Shown here one piece after another: positions 1 to 10,370 of a stretch of DNA of 64,000 nucleotides. A program made the translations under genes and the position numbers. Positions within the stretch are counted from its first letter, which is position 1; each line of letters starts with the position of its first letter. The stretch is from an uncultured SAR116 cluster alpha proteobacterium (GTDB lineage: Bacteria; Pseudomonadota; Alphaproteobacteria; Puniceispirillales; Marisalimonadaceae). A model generated the notes under the pieces. That model ran no database searches. It had not been told where the DNA came from and worked only from the letters and a program-made list of their open reading frames with translations. The stretch covers positions 192,501 through 256,500 of the forward strand of contig CACNFD010000001.1 of NCBI GenBank assembly GCA_902619615.1, written 5' to 3'.

Positions 1-47
1 AATCTGCCACAAAATCTACAGCTAAAATTGCAGTCTTGACTTTTTAA
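1..47 (+). other. Possible 3' end of an upstream gene (unidentified)
   Basis: The third forward frame is open from the window edge to a TAA at 45-47 and would encode a C terminus ending ...AKIAVLTF. Another forward frame ends at TGA 37-39, so the coding assignment is only a guess. Too short to identify. The TTGACT at 36-41 could also be a -35 element for the next gene, but no convincing -10 follows. Confidence 0.2.
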
Positions 48-74
48 AAATATAAGGTCAATATCGCTCACATT

Positions 75-1457
75 ATGAAAAAAGTATTTAATTATAGATT
101 GTTAGGGCATTTTCTTACTGTAGTAGGTTTGTTTTGTCTCTATATCTTCTTTATTAATATAAATAACGCTCTTTCATCATCACTCAAAAGCCATCAGCAG
201 ATCACTCCTACCAAACGCCCTTTTAATCTTTTTAATCTTGAAGAATCAGCTGATACAATATTCAATTTAGTACAAAAAGTTGGCGCAAAACCAGTTGCAA
301 ATATTCAAAAAACAAGACTTAAAAAAAATGAAACATTAAGCTCAGCTCTTAAAAGAGTTAATTTTGAAAATTATCATATCACTAAGATTACAAATTCAAT
401 CAAAGAACTCAATAAAGGTACTAAAATACTTAGTTCTCTGCCAGTAGGAATGGTTATACATTACTCAAATCCATCAAGCCTTACGGGAGGAGCACTAAAA
501 TTAAAATATAACAAAACTAGAGATATTTTTGTATGGCAAGATTTAAAAAATAATTACATATCACAAGTATTTTTCAGACCTACTAGAACCGAAGATATGC
601 TAGTTAGAGGTACAATTAAAAATAATTTATATATTTCTGCCCTCAAATCAGGGATTCCTGAGAACACTTTGTTAGAAATGATAAGCTTACTTGGCTTCTC
701 AGTTGACTTTCAAAGAGAAATTCGTTCAGGAGATAGTTTTGAAGTTTTGTTTACAAAAGAAATTGATATTTTAAGTAATTTAGTTACCCAAACAAAACCA
801 ATAATGTATGTATCTATGAATTTGTCTGGAAATAAGTTACATTTTTTCAATTACAAAGATAAATATGGTCTCCCGCAGTATTATGATGAAAACGGAAAGT
901 CTTCAAAAAGAACAATAATGAAAACACCAATAAATGGTGCAAGATTGTCAAGCGGATATGGAAACAGAAAGCATCCTATTCTAGGTTATACAAAAATGCA
1001 TAGAGGCCTTGATTTTGCTGCACCATCTGGAACACCAGTTTTTGCTGCTGGAGATGGAATTATAGAAAAAGCTGGATGGAATGGGTCATATGGTAAATAT
1101 ATTAGAATCAGACATACAGGAACTTATAAAACTGCGTATGCGCACTTATCAGGATTTCATAAAAATGTTAAGATTGGGAGAAAAGTTTTACAGGGTAAAA
1201 TAATAGGATTTGTAGGAAATACTGGAAGATCAACTGGACCACATTTGCATTATGAAGTGATAAAAAATAACATTCAAGTCAATCCCATGAGGATTAAGTT
1301 ACCTGCAGGAAAAAATATTTCTAAATCAAACATTAAAAACTACAAAAAACATGTTAAAAATATTCTTAATCATAAAATGGCTCTTGAAAAATTAAGTCGA
1401 AATAAAGAATTAGCAATAAATAATCACAACACTTCGAAAATATTAATTGTATATTAA
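75..1457 (+). CDS. M23 family murein endopeptidase (MepM/NlpD-like), membrane-anchored
   Basis: Predicted peptidoglycan DD-endopeptidase acting in the periplasm. Residues about 10-29 form one hydrophobic segment (signal anchor). A middle region of about 270 residues resembles the LysM/OapA-like and CsgA-type spacers found before M23 domains. The LytM/M23 domain lies at about 285-405, with the zinc ligands His309 and Asp313 in HRGLDFAAPSG and the HLHYE motif (His390/His392). These are the full metal-binding signature, so it should be active rather than an EnvC/NlpD-type activator. A charged tail of about 55 residues follows. It stops directly against the convergent clpB stop codon with no spacer. 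The exact in vivo role (cell elongation or division) cannot be read from the sequence. Confidence 0.88.
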   Translation: MKKVFNYRLLGHFLTVVGLFCLYIFFININNALSSSLKSHQQITPTKRPFNLFNLEESADTIFNLVQKVGAKPVANIQKTRLKKNETLSSALKRVNFENYHITKITNSIKELNKGTKILSSLPVGMVIHYSNPSSLTGGALKLKYNKTRDIFVWQDLKNNYISQVFFRPTRTEDMLVRGTIKNNLYISALKSGIPENTLLEMISLLGFSVDFQREIRSGDSFEVLFTKEIDILSNLVTQTKPIMYVSMNLSGNKLHFFNYKDKYGLPQYYDENGKSSKRTIMKTPINGARLSSGYGNRKHPILGYTKMHRGLDFAAPSGTPVFAAGDGIIEKAGWNGSYGKYIRIRHTGTYKTAYAHLSGFHKNVKIGRKVLQGKIIGFVGNTGRSTGPHLHYEVIKNNIQVNPMRIKLPAGKNISKSNIKNYKKHVKNILNHKMALEKLSRNKELAINNHNTSKILIVY

Positions 1458-4051
1458 TTATTCTATACTTATTTTAATGTCATTATCAAATACATCTACA
1501 AATAATGTGTTACTATCTTTGACTTTATTAGTTATTATTAACTCACTTATTTTATCTTCAATAACATTCCTTATTTGTCTTTTAATTGGCCTCGCACCAT
1601 ATTCTGGATCGTAACCAGTTAAAGCTAATAAATTATTAACTTTTGTGGTCCATTCAATAGAAATATTATTGTTTGATAATCTTTTCCTTAGATTATTTAG
1701 TTGTATTTCAACAATTTTACTAATGTGAGATTTTCCTAATTTCGAAAAAAATAAAATTTCGTCTAATCTATTAATAAATTCAGGGCTTAATATTGATTTC
1801 ACTGAACTCATAATTTCTTTTTTTATAAAATTGTTTTTCTCACTTTTCAAACCGAAGTCTATAGTGGACTTAAAGTGTTGTGCACCAATATTACTAGTCA
1901 TTATTATAATTGTGTTTGTAAAATCAACAGTTTTTCCATGACTATCTGTTAACCTACCGTCATCCATTACTTGCAGGAGTAAATTTAAAACATCTGAGTG
2001 GGCTTTTTCAATTTCGTCAAAAAGTATTACTCTATAGGGTCTGCGCCTAACCGCTTCAGTTAAAATACCTCCTTCATCATAACCAATATAACCAGGAGGA
2101 GCACCAATCAATCTAGATGTAGAATGTTTTTCCATATATTCAGACATATCTATTCTTATCAAAGAGTCAGTTTCATTAAATAAAAATTGAGCTAAAGATT
2201 TAGCAGTTTCTGTTTTACCAATTCCAGTAGATCCTAAAAACATAAAAGTACCTAAAGGACTAGATGGATCACTTAAACCTGCTCTTGAGCGAATAATTGT
2301 TTTAGAAATTGCTGTTAACACGTGATCTTGACCCACAATTGATTTTTTTAGCTCACTTTCTATTTTCAGTAATTTTACACGTTCATACTCCATCATTTTT
2401 TCAACTGGTATCCCTGTCCATTTAGATACAACAGAGGCCACATCTTCTTCCGAAACAATAGTGTTTAAAAGTTTGTCTGTATTTTTAATTTTAGAAATAT
2501 TATTTTCTAAATTTGGAATTATTTGATATGAAAGTTCACCAGCCTTTTCCCAATTTCCATTTCTTTTTTCAATTTCTAACTGATTTCTTGCATTTTCTAA
2601 ATTAATTTTCTTTTGCTGCTCTTCTTCTAGAGTTCTTTTGCTTAACTTCCATTTTTCAGTTTGCTCTTTGGATGCTGATTTTAGTTCTTTTAATTCGTTT
2701 TCAACTTTTGAAAACCTATCATCTGATATTTTATTATTTTCTTTTCTAAGAGCTTTTTTCTCTATTTCTAATTGCATAATTCTTCTATCTATCTCATCAA
2801 GTGAGTCAGGCTTGGAGTCAATTTCAATTCTTTTTCTACTTGCCGCCTCATCTATCAGATCAATGGCTTTATCGGGTAAAAATCTGTCAGTAATATATCT
2901 TGAAGATAAATTTACAGATGCTGCAAGCGCTTTATCAGTAATAGTTATACCATGAAACAGCTCATATTTTTCTTTAAGACCTCTCATCATTGACAAGGAG
3001 TTTTCTATATTTGGTTCATCTATGTAAACTTGCTGAAACCGTCTCTCTAATGCCTTATCCTTTTCAATGTAATTCCTATATTCGTCCAAAGTGGTTGCCC
3101 CGACACAATGAAGTTCACCTCTTGCCAAAGCTGGTTTAAACATATTAGATGCATCAAGCGAACCATCTACTCCACCCGCCCCAACTAAGGTATGTAGCTC
3201 ATCAATAAATAAAAAAATTTTATTTTTTTTCTTTTCAATTTCGTTTAATAAAGATTTTAATCTCTCTTCAAAATCACCTCGAAATTTTGAACCTGCTAAA
3301 ATACTAGCTAAATCAAGAGAAAATATTTCTTTAGATTTCAGTTTCTCGGGAACATCTTTATTAGCTATTCGGATTGCTAAACCTTCTACAACAGCTGTTT
3401 TTCCTACTCCAGGCTCTCCAATTAAAACTGGATTATTTTTGGTTCTTCTTGATAAAACCTGTATTAACCTTCTTATTTCTTCATCTCTTCCAATGACAGG
3501 ATCTAATTGCCCCTTGGAGGCCTTAGTTGTCAAATTAACAGCAAATCTATTTAATGTGTCAAAACCAGATTCAGCGTTATTATTCATAGCTTTTTTACCA
3601 TTCCTAAATTTTTTTATTTCTTCAAGCAGCGTGTTGTAAGTAATGTTAAATTTTGATAAAATTTCTTTTGCTTGGTCATTTATAAAAGTAAATGATAACA
3701 ACAATATTTCTTGTGTTATTACTTGATCATCAAACTGTTTCAACAACATTTTTGATGTATTTATTAAAGTTAAAATACTTTTATCAATTTTTTGATAACG
3801 ACTTAATTGCTTGTTTTTGTTTAATAACAAATAAATATTCGATTTTAAGCCATCAACATTTGAAGTTAAATTACCTAGTATATCGCCAATATATTTTTCT
3901 GAGTCTTCTAATATTATGTATAATATATGAAATGATGTTGCATTTGTTTCATTTTTATTAGCTAAACTAAATGCTGAGCTAAATATTATCTTTGATCTAT
4001 CAGAGAGCTCATTAGTTAAATTATCTATATCAAATCCTATTATTAAAACAT
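1458..4051 (-). CDS. clpB: ATP-dependent disaggregase ClpB; start region irregular
   Basis: Hsp100 chaperone that resolubilises aggregates with DnaK. It has two AAA+ modules, Walker A GEPGVGKT and GSTGIGKT, with the long coiled-coil middle domain between them that separates ClpB from ClpA. The reading frame is open up to 4055 and upstream codons encode a recognisable ClpB N domain (NELSDRSKIIFSSAFSLA...). That stretch has no in-frame ATG, GTG or TTG. The first such codon, TTG at 3828-3830, would cut off the first half of the N domain. An ATG at 4049-4051 joins the N-domain frame only through a -1 shift after ATG-TTT, or if one T is missing from the following T-run. ATA/ATT initiation is the other option. 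Neighbours DUF4167 and prmC are typical alphaproteobacterial context. Confidence 0.9.
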
Positions 4052-4145
4052 TTTTTTATATGTGATAATTATTAAGAATTATTTCAATATAAAATAACAA
4101 AAATATTCAAATAGATTTGGATTAACTATATTTATATTATATAGG

Positions 4146-4646
4146 TTAAATTAGTATATTATCACTTACGGCTTTATCTTTTTTTGTGTCATTAACCTCA
4201 TTTGCTCTAGTTTTATCTTCAACTGAAGATAATTCTGCTTCTCTCATTTGAAAGCCTCTTTTGCGTCTTGAAGGTTTTTTTGAAATTTTATCATGATCTT
4301 CTAACTCTATATCAGTCGAGTTGTTAGATTCTGAATTTAATTCGGTTTTTAATTTTGATTCTTTGTTTTCATTATTTAATTCAATTTCTTTTTGAAGCCT
4401 GTAGTAATGATCAGCAAATTGTAAAAAGGACTCAGCTAAGATTCTATCATCTGAAGAAGATGCATCAGATGCAAGAGAGGTGTATTTTTCATTTAATTGA
4501 GCAACTGAACCTCTTTGACGACCATCTGGTCCAGAGCTGTCTATAACAGTGTTTTTATTAATGTTGCCGTTTAGAGCACCATTATTATAATTTCTGCGAT
4601 TTGATCCACGATTTTGGCGACGACGCCCATTATTTTGCTGTCTCAT
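4146..4646 (-). CDS. DUF4167 domain protein (basic N-terminal, probably RNA-binding)
   Basis: 166 residues. The N terminus is extremely rich in Arg, Asn and Gln (MRQQNNGRRRQNRG...), followed by the conserved block around SSGPDGRQRGSVAQLNEKY and ASSSDDRILAESFLQFADHYYRLQ, which is the DUF4167 signature. The acidic and Lys-rich C-terminal half looks disordered. The family is alphaproteobacterial and nearly always sits beside prmC, as here. The basic tract suggests nucleic-acid or ribosome binding, but that is inference; no function is established that I can name. Confidence 0.85.
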   Translation of the reverse strand: MRQQNNGRRRQNRGSNRRNYNNGALNGNINKNTVIDSSGPDGRQRGSVAQLNEKYTSLASDASSSDDRILAESFLQFADHYYRLQKEIELNNENKESKLKTELNSESNNSTDIELEDHDKISKKPSRRKRGFQMREAELSSVEDKTRANEVNDTKKDKAVSDNILI

Positions 4647-4753
4647 AATTTTCCTAAAATTAATGTATTTTTATTTATACAATGCTTTTTGTAAAAGGGT
4701 TAAAAGTCCTGTTTCAACCTATGGACTCAATTGCTATAAAATTTAAGGTTTAA

Positions 4754-4772
4754 AATAAGTACAAAACTTATT
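4754..4772 (-). terminator. Weak hairpin downstream of prmC
   Basis: A 7-bp A/T-rich stem (AATAAGT at 4754-4760 with ACTTATT at 4766-4772, 5-nt loop) lies 49 bp past the prmC stop. On the minus strand it is followed by TTTTAAA, so it may be a poor intrinsic terminator. In so AT-rich a background this could be chance. The rest of the 174-bp gap 4647-4820 shows nothing recognisable beyond the DUF4167 leader. Confidence 0.25.
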
Positions 4773-4820
4773 AGTAATAACTATATAAAGTTTTTTCTTT
4801 TTAGCCAAGCATAAAAATAA

Positions 4821-5708
4821 TTATTTAATAATAAAAACTATTACTCTATTAACTCCTGACAGATCTTTTTTATATTGAATTGGTAACAAACCATATTCCA
4901 TTGCTATAGATGTGATAAATTTCTCTTGACCTTTTCCAGTTTCAAAAAATATTTTTCCATTTTTTTTTAATATATTTCTCAGCTTAGGTATAATTAATTT
5001 GTAAGCATTAAGACCATCTTTCCCTCCATTTAATGCAATAAATGGGTCATATTCTCTTACTTCTTTTTGTAAGTTTTTAATTTCGCTTTCAGGAATATAA
5101 GGAGGATTGGAAATTAAAATATCAAACTTAATTTCATTTTCAATTTTAATTAAATTTAAATCCCAATCTTTATCTCTCCAGTCTAAATGAACAAATTTTG
5201 ATCTGTCTGACAAACCAAAATTTAATGAATTAATTTTTACAATTTCTAGAGATTTTTTTGATATATCAAAAAATGAAACCTTAGAATTATGATATTCACC
5301 TAAAAGTGATAAACCTAAGCAACCTGAACCAGAACCTAGATCAAGAATTTTTAGAGCTTGTAATTTATCTCTATAATGTTCTAGGACTGATTCAATTAAT
5401 GTTTCTGAATCAGGTCTAGGATCTAAAGTCTCTTCATTTAATTTAAATTCCTTTTTCCAAAAATCTCTTTTATTAATTATCCTTGAGACTGGTTTTCCAC
5501 TTAGTCTTTGTACAATCAGAGTTTTAAAATGTTCTACTTCATTCTTTGAGATATTTACATTTTCGTGATTATATAAAGTTAATTTTCTTCCTAAGGATTT
5601 AGAAAGTAATAATCTACAATCTAAAATAGCAGTTTTAATACCAACTTTTCTTAATTTAATTATCTCTGGTTTTATTAAGGTATAAACATTAATATTTTGA
5701 TTAGTCAT
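4821..5708 (-). CDS. prmC: Release factor glutamine methyltransferase PrmC (HemK)
   Basis: SAM-dependent enzyme that N5-methylates the Gln of the GGQ loop in release factors such as PrfA. The N-terminal helical domain (about 1-85) is followed by a Rossmann methyltransferase domain with the SAM-binding [14 protein letters not shown] motif and the catalytic NPPYIP motif that clamps the substrate Gln. I place the start at ATG 5706-5708, overlapping the prfA stop by 8 bp; an upstream in-frame TTG at 5717 would only add three residues. The overlap with prfA implies translational coupling of the factor and its modifier. Confidence 0.93.
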   Translation of the reverse strand: MTNQNINVYTLIKPEIIKLRKVGIKTAILDCRLLLSKSLGRKLTLYNHENVNISKNEVEHFKTLIVQRLSGKPVSRIINKRDFWKKEFKLNEETLDPRPDSETLIESVLEHYRDKLQALKILDLGSGSGCLGLSLLGEYHNSKVSFFDISKKSLEIVKINSLNFGLSDRSKFVHLDWRDKDWDLNLIKIENEIKFDILISNPPYIPESEIKNLQKEVREYDPFIALNGGKDGLNAYKLIIPKLRNILKKNGKIFFETGKGQEKFITSIAMEYGLLPIQYKKDLSGVNRVIVFIIK

Positions 5709-6777
5709 TTGAAGCAAGCTTTAACATTCTATCTTCAACTATCAAGGCATCTATCAATTCATCAAGAGATTCTCCACTTAAAATTTTTTCTAATTTATGT
5801 AAAGTTAAGTTAATTCTGTGATCAGTTACTCTTCCTTGAGGAAAATTATATGTCCTTATTCTTTCTGATCTATCCCCAGAACCGACTTGATCTTTTCTGG
5901 TTGAAGATCTTTCATCTTGTTGTTTTTGTCTTTCAGCCTCATATAATCGAGACTGAAGGATTTTCATGGCTTTTGCTCTGTTTTTGTGTTGAGACTTTTC
6001 ATCTTGTTGACTCACAACTATACCAGATGGGATGTGAGTTATTCTTACAGCTGAATCTGTTGTATTAACTGATTGACCTCCAGGCCCACTTGATCTAAAA
6101 ACATCTACTCTCAAATCTTTTTCTTCAATAAAAACTTCTAAATCCTCAGCTTCAGGAAGCACCGCAATAGTTGCTGCCGAAGTATGTATTCTTCCACTAG
6201 TTTCTGTTGTTGGAACTCTTTGTACTCTGTGAACACCTGATTCAAATTTCATTCTTCCAAAAACACCATTGCCTATTATGTTGGCTTGTGCCTCTTTATA
6301 TCCCCCTACGTTTGTTTCTGAGACTTCCATAACTTCAAATTTCCATTTATTCTTAATGGATAACTTCTCATACATTGCAAAAAGATCCGAAGCAAACAAA
6401 CCTGCTTCATCACCTCCAGTGCCTGCACGAACTTCTAAAATCACATTTCTAGTATCATCTTTATCCTTGGGTAATAAGGCTAACTGAATCTCTCTTTCTA
6501 AATTTCTAATATCATCCTTTAAAGTATTAAACTCTTTAGTTGCGATTTCCTTAATATCATCGTCAGCTTTTTTATCATTTAGAATTTCGCTCAAATCCTG
6601 TATCTCACTAACTAAAATATCTTTTTTACTGACTAAATCTGTTATTGATTTTATATCAGATAGCTCTTTTGATAAATCCGCTAAGTCGGATGACTTTAAA
6701 TTAGAAGAATTGACAAGTAGATCTTCAATTTCCCTTTCTCTAAGAACAATTTTATCTATGTTATTTTCTAAATTCAA
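5701..6777 (-). CDS. prfA: Peptide chain release factor 1
   Basis: Class I release factor reading UAA and UAG on the ribosome. Length (358 aa) is normal. The GGQ motif ([17 protein letters not shown]) lies near residue 234 and positions the peptidyl-transfer hydrolysis. A PxT-type codon-recognition segment is expected near [16 protein letters not shown], and this block is intact. Downstream prmC overlaps its 3' end and would methylate the GGQ glutamine. hisS lies 16 bp upstream on the same strand, so the genes are probably co-transcribed from ispG or rodZ. Confidence 0.95.
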   Translation of the reverse strand: MNLENNIDKIVLREREIEDLLVNSSNLKSSDLADLSKELSDIKSITDLVSKKDILVSEIQDLSEILNDKKADDDIKEIATKEFNTLKDDIRNLEREIQLALLPKDKDDTRNVILEVRAGTGGDEAGLFASDLFAMYEKLSIKNKWKFEVMEVSETNVGGYKEAQANIIGNGVFGRMKFESGVHRVQRVPTTETSGRIHTSAATIAVLPEAEDLEVFIEEKDLRVDVFRSSGPGGQSVNTTDSAVRITHIPSGIVVSQQDEKSQHKNRAKAMKILQSRLYEAERQKQQDERSSTRKDQVGSGDRSERIRTYNFPQGRVTDHRINLTLHKLEKILSGESLDELIDALIVEDRMLKLASND

Positions 6778-6793
6778 CCTTTACTCCAAATGA

Positions 6794-8035
6794 TCAATCA
6801 TTAGTTACTTTTAGTAATACTTCACTTAATTTTAATAATTCTTCTTTACCAGATGTTAAGTCTTTAAATTTTAGTACTTTTTTACCAACTTCCTCTTCAC
6901 CTAAAATTATTGCATATGAGGCTTTTAACTTATTAGCTCTCTTAAATTTTTTTGACATATTACCAGTGTAGATAATCTCAGATTTTATTCCATTTTGAGT
7001 TAATTTTTTCAGAATTGGTAATAATAAATAATTAAAACTTTCAGACTGACCCATTAAAACAACTTCTATCTTATTTATGAATTTACTCTCAATCATTAGC
7101 GCTAATCTTTCTACACCTGCAGCCCATCCAACTCCAGGCACATCTGGTCCACCTAACATTTTTGAGAGACCATCATACCTTCCTCCTGCAAGAACAGTAC
7201 CTTGTGATCCAAGCTCGTTTGTTGTGAATTCAAAAGCAGTATGACAATAATAATCTAATCCTCTAACAAGATTTTTATCAATTGTATATTTGATATTTAA
7301 ATGATCTAAACCTTTACAAATGTTTTCAAATCTTGTCTTCGAGTCAAAATTTAAAAATTCCAAAATACTTGGAGCATTTTCAACAATTTTTAAATCTTCA
7401 TCACTTTTAGAGTCAAGTATTCTAAGAGGGTTAATGGATAGCCTTTTAATACTATCTTCTGATAATTTAGATTTGTAATCACTGAAATAACTTATAAGAG
7501 CATCTCTATAAATTTTTCTGCTATCAAAATCTCCTAAAGTGTTAATTTTCAAATTTATTTTGTCTAAAATATTTAATTGATCTAAAAATTCCTGACCCAA
7601 GGAGATTACTTCAATATCAGCCATTGCACTACTTAAGCCAAGACACTCAATACCAAGTTGTTTAAATTGTCTGAGTCTTCCTTTTTGAGGTCTTTCATAC
7701 CTAAACATAGGACCATAGTATGAAAAGCGCTGTGGAACATCTTGAACAAGACCTGCATTTAAAAATGCTCTTACCACCCCTGAAGTTCCTTCAGGCCTCA
7801 ACATTAGCTCGTCTTCACTTCTATCCCTAAAAACATAATTTTCTTTTGTGACAATATCACTTGAATTTCCAAGTGGTTTCGTAAACACCTCAGAAAATTC
7901 AAATATTGGTATTTCAATTTGAGAATAATTGTATTTATTTGAAATTTCTAATCCTGATTTTATAACTATTTGATGTTTGTACAATTCATCTGGCAACAAA
8001 TCATGTACGCCTCTTACTGTTCTTAAATTTTCCAT
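6794..8035 (-). CDS. hisS: Histidyl-tRNA synthetase
   Basis: Class II aminoacyl-tRNA synthetase. Motif 1 region near the N terminus (RGVHDLLPDELYKH), motif 2 with FRYERPQKGRLRQFKQLGIE, the histidine-specific RGLDYYCHTAFEF segment and motif 3 GGGRYDGL-like AGGRYDGL...GVGWAAGVERL are all visible. A C-terminal anticodon-binding domain follows (about 320-413). Length of 413 aa is normal. The ATG at 8033-8035 lies 12 bp after the ispG stop on the same strand, consistent with one operon. Confidence 0.95.
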   Translation of the reverse strand: MENLRTVRGVHDLLPDELYKHQIVIKSGLEISNKYNYSQIEIPIFEFSEVFTKPLGNSSDIVTKENYVFRDRSEDELMLRPEGTSGVVRAFLNAGLVQDVPQRFSYYGPMFRYERPQKGRLRQFKQLGIECLGLSSAMADIEVISLGQEFLDQLNILDKINLKINTLGDFDSRKIYRDALISYFSDYKSKLSEDSIKRLSINPLRILDSKSDEDLKIVENAPSILEFLNFDSKTRFENICKGLDHLNIKYTIDKNLVRGLDYYCHTAFEFTTNELGSQGTVLAGGRYDGLSKMLGGPDVPGVGWAAGVERLALMIESKFINKIEVVLMGQSESFNYLLLPILKKLTQNGIKSEIIYTGNMSKKFKRANKLKASYAIILGEEEVGKKVLKFKDLTSGKEELLKLSEVLLKVTND

Positions 8036-8047
8036 TATCAGCCTAAA

Positions 8048-9157
8048 TTACTTTAATTGATTAGCTTTTCTTTGTTCAATCTCTTTTTGAACGAAATTGA
8101 CTATATAATCTGCAACATTTTCATTTCTAATTATATGGTCTGTTATTCCATTTACGTATATTTGATGATTGCCTTTTCCACCACCAGTTAACCCAATATC
8201 TGTTTCTTTTGCTTCTCCAGGACCATTCACAACACATCCAATTATTGAAACCGTAATTGACTCAGAAATATGTTCAAGTCTTTCTTCAACTTCTTGTACA
8301 GTTTTAATTACATCAAATTGCTGCCTAGCACATGAGGGACAGGAGATCACAGTGACACCCCTTCTTCTTAACCCTAATGATTTTAACATTTCATAACCAA
8401 CTTTGACTTCTTCAGTAGGATGAGCTGACAAAGACACTCTAATAGTATCTCCAATACCTGACCATAATAAATTTCCTAAACCTATCGAAGATTTGACTGT
8501 TCCAGACCTAAGACTTCCTGCTTCTGTAATTCCTATGTGCAAAGGACAATCTTCTATTTCAGCAAGTTGTGTGTAAGCTGCAACTGCAAGAAAAACATCT
8601 GACGCCTTTACACTAATCTTATACTCGTGGAAATCATGGTCTTTTAAAATACGAACATGACTCATAGCAGATTCAACAAGAGCTTGTGGGGTAGGCTCAC
8701 CATATTTATCCAAGATACTTTTTTCTAAAGATCCAGCGTTAACCCCAATTCTTATGGAGGTCTCATTTTGTTTGGCCGCATTTATAACTTCTTTAATTTT
8801 TTTTGAATCACCAATATTTCCTGGATTTATTCTAAGACAAGCAACGCCAGTATCTGCAGCTTCAATTGCTCTTAGATAGTGAAAATGAATATCAGCTACT
8901 ATAGGAATTGGTGACAATTTTACAATTTGTTTTAAGGCTTTAGTAGATGCTTTGTCAGGACATGAAACTCTGATGATATCTGCACCAGCTTCAACAGTTA
9001 AATTAATTTGATCTAAAGTAGCTTTAATATCAGTAGTCAGAGTATTTGTCATTGTTTGTACTGTTATAGGAGCATTTCCTCCAACAAAAATGTTTCCTAC
9101 CTTAATTTTTCTTGATTTTCTTCGCTCAATTTGCCTATAAGGCCTGATGTTCATCAT
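8048..9157 (-). CDS. ispG: 4-hydroxy-3-methylbut-2-enyl diphosphate synthase (flavodoxin), IspG/GcpE
   Basis: MEP-pathway [4Fe-4S] enzyme converting MEcPP to HMBPP for isoprenoid precursor synthesis. The TIM-barrel N-terminal part starts at [20 protein letters not shown]. The iron-sulfur cysteines are in [10 protein letters not shown] and [10 protein letters not shown], with the conserved Glu after them. Length of 369 aa fits the bacterial two-domain form. Two adjacent ATG codons (9155-9157 and 9152-9154) make the start ambiguous by one residue. It sits between the rodZ-like gene and hisS, a common alphaproteobacterial order. Confidence 0.95.
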   Translation of the reverse strand: MMNIRPYRQIERRKSRKIKVGNIFVGGNAPITVQTMTNTLTTDIKATLDQINLTVEAGADIIRVSCPDKASTKALKQIVKLSPIPIVADIHFHYLRAIEAADTGVACLRINPGNIGDSKKIKEVINAAKQNETSIRIGVNAGSLEKSILDKYGEPTPQALVESAMSHVRILKDHDFHEYKISVKASDVFLAVAAYTQLAEIEDCPLHIGITEAGSLRSGTVKSSIGLGNLLWSGIGDTIRVSLSAHPTEEVKVGYEMLKSLGLRRRGVTVISCPSCARQQFDVIKTVQEVEERLEHISESITVSIIGCVVNGPGEAKETDIGLTGGGKGNHQIYVNGITDHIIRNENVADYIVNFVQKEIEQRKANQLK

Positions 9158-9209
9158 TGTATCCTATAACTTTAAAATTTTAAGAAATTAATCCAATTTT
9201 AAAATGAAT

Positions 9210-10274
9210 TTAATTAAGTGAATGTAGTTTAGAAAAAGTCTTAATATTTAGAGGTTTAGCATTAATAATTTCACCTATCTCACCTAATTTAGGAATAATC
9301 ATATCACCTTGTGATAAAGATAGAGCTCCAGCATTTCCAGTATTAAATGTTAATCCACTTATATTTGGTACAACATAAGTCTCACCTGGTCTCATAAGTC
9401 TAGTCATCAGGATATTACCGTCTAGGTCTTCGATTTCCACCCAACTATTGCCAGTAGCTTTTAAAACCATTTCAGTGCTTGGGTCTCTCTCATTTGCAGT
9501 AGCCGACATTTCACTTGTTTGATCTTCATTTAATTTAGGATCAATTATACTACTTTCTGTAATTGTTTTACTAGCATTCACCTCAGCATTTTTATTAGTT
9601 TTAAGTTCATCTTTTTCAGTGTTTAGATTTTTTCTTGCGTTTAAAACCTTAGCTTGTTTTTCAAGTTTAACATCATTGGAAGGGGTTGTACTAGTAGCAT
9701 TTAAGTTTTCTTCTATAATTACATAGTTGTTATTTTCGATTTCATCTGTTTTAGTAGATAAATCCTCTACTCTTTGTTCGGCAGTTTGTTTAAAATCATT
9801 GCTTCTATCACTGTAGTACCAACCAGTATAAGATAAAACAGCAATAAAAACTGATAAAACCGCTCCAATAGGTAAAAGATTATTCTTATTTAGTTCTGGA
9901 GTAAGGAAGTTATATTCTTCTTTAAAAGAAGTTAACTCTAAGCTTTCTTTAAACTCTTTAACTAATAAATCACTGTCTAAACCCAATAGACGTGCATAAG
10001 ATCTGACAAATCCTATTTTATAAGCAAGCCCAGGTAAATCGATGTGTTCTCCATCTTCAAAATCTTTTATAATTTTGACCCTAACTTTAAGCAATGCTGC
10101 TGCTTGCTCTTGCGTTAAACCTTTATTTAACCTTGCGTCCAGACACAATTTTCCAACAGTCGAAAGTTCAACATTATCAAATGCTTCGTTTATTGCATCT
10201 GAAACTGATTTATCAACTGATTTTTCTTTATCTATTAACAAATCGTTTTTATTTTTCTTACTTCCAACCGACAT
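9210..10274 (-). CDS. RodZ-like helix-turn-helix membrane protein (DUF4115)
   Basis: Bitopic inner-membrane protein of the RodZ type, which in other bacteria links MreB to the cell-shape machinery. A cytoplasmic Cro/CI-type HTH spans about 38-100 (GLTQEQAAALLKV...DFEDGEHIDLPGLAY). One transmembrane helix lies at about 130-150. A Ser/Thr/Asn-rich linker follows, and a DUF4115 domain ends the protein (KATGNSWVEIEDLDGNIL). The order RodZ-ispG-hisS is widespread in proteobacteria. No mreB is visible in this window, so I leave the symbol empty. Confidence 0.82.
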   Translation of the reverse strand: MSVGSKKNKNDLLIDKEKSVDKSVSDAINEAFDNVELSTVGKLCLDARLNKGLTQEQAAALLKVRVKIIKDFEDGEHIDLPGLAYKIGFVRSYARLLGLDSDLLVKEFKESLELTSFKEEYNFLTPELNKNNLLPIGAVLSVFIAVLSYTGWYYSDRSNDFKQTAEQRVEDLSTKTDEIENNNYVIIEENLNATSTTPSNDVKLEKQAKVLNARKNLNTEKDELKTNKNAEVNASKTITESSIIDPKLNEDQTSEMSATANERDPSTEMVLKATGNSWVEIEDLDGNILMTRLMRPGETYVVPNISGLTFNTGNAGALSLSQGDMIIPKLGEIGEIINAKPLNIKTFSKLHSLN

Positions 10275-10322
10275 AATCTCTCCTTAAGATGAGATATTTT
10301 ATATTGAGTTACTTTTTAAATC

Positions 10323-10349
10323 AACATTTGTTTTAACGGCTCAAATGTT
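10323..10349 (-). terminator. Possible terminator after lysC
   Basis: A perfect 8-bp stem (AACATTTG at 10323-10330 with CAAATGTT at 10342-10349, 11-nt loop) lies 21 bp past the lysC stop in the 96-bp gap before the rodZ-like gene. On the minus strand it is followed by GATTTAAAAAG, not a clean T-tract, so termination strength is doubtful. It could alternatively be an operator for the downstream gene. Confidence 0.3.
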
Positions 10350-10370
10350 AAATAATTTACTTTGCGATAA

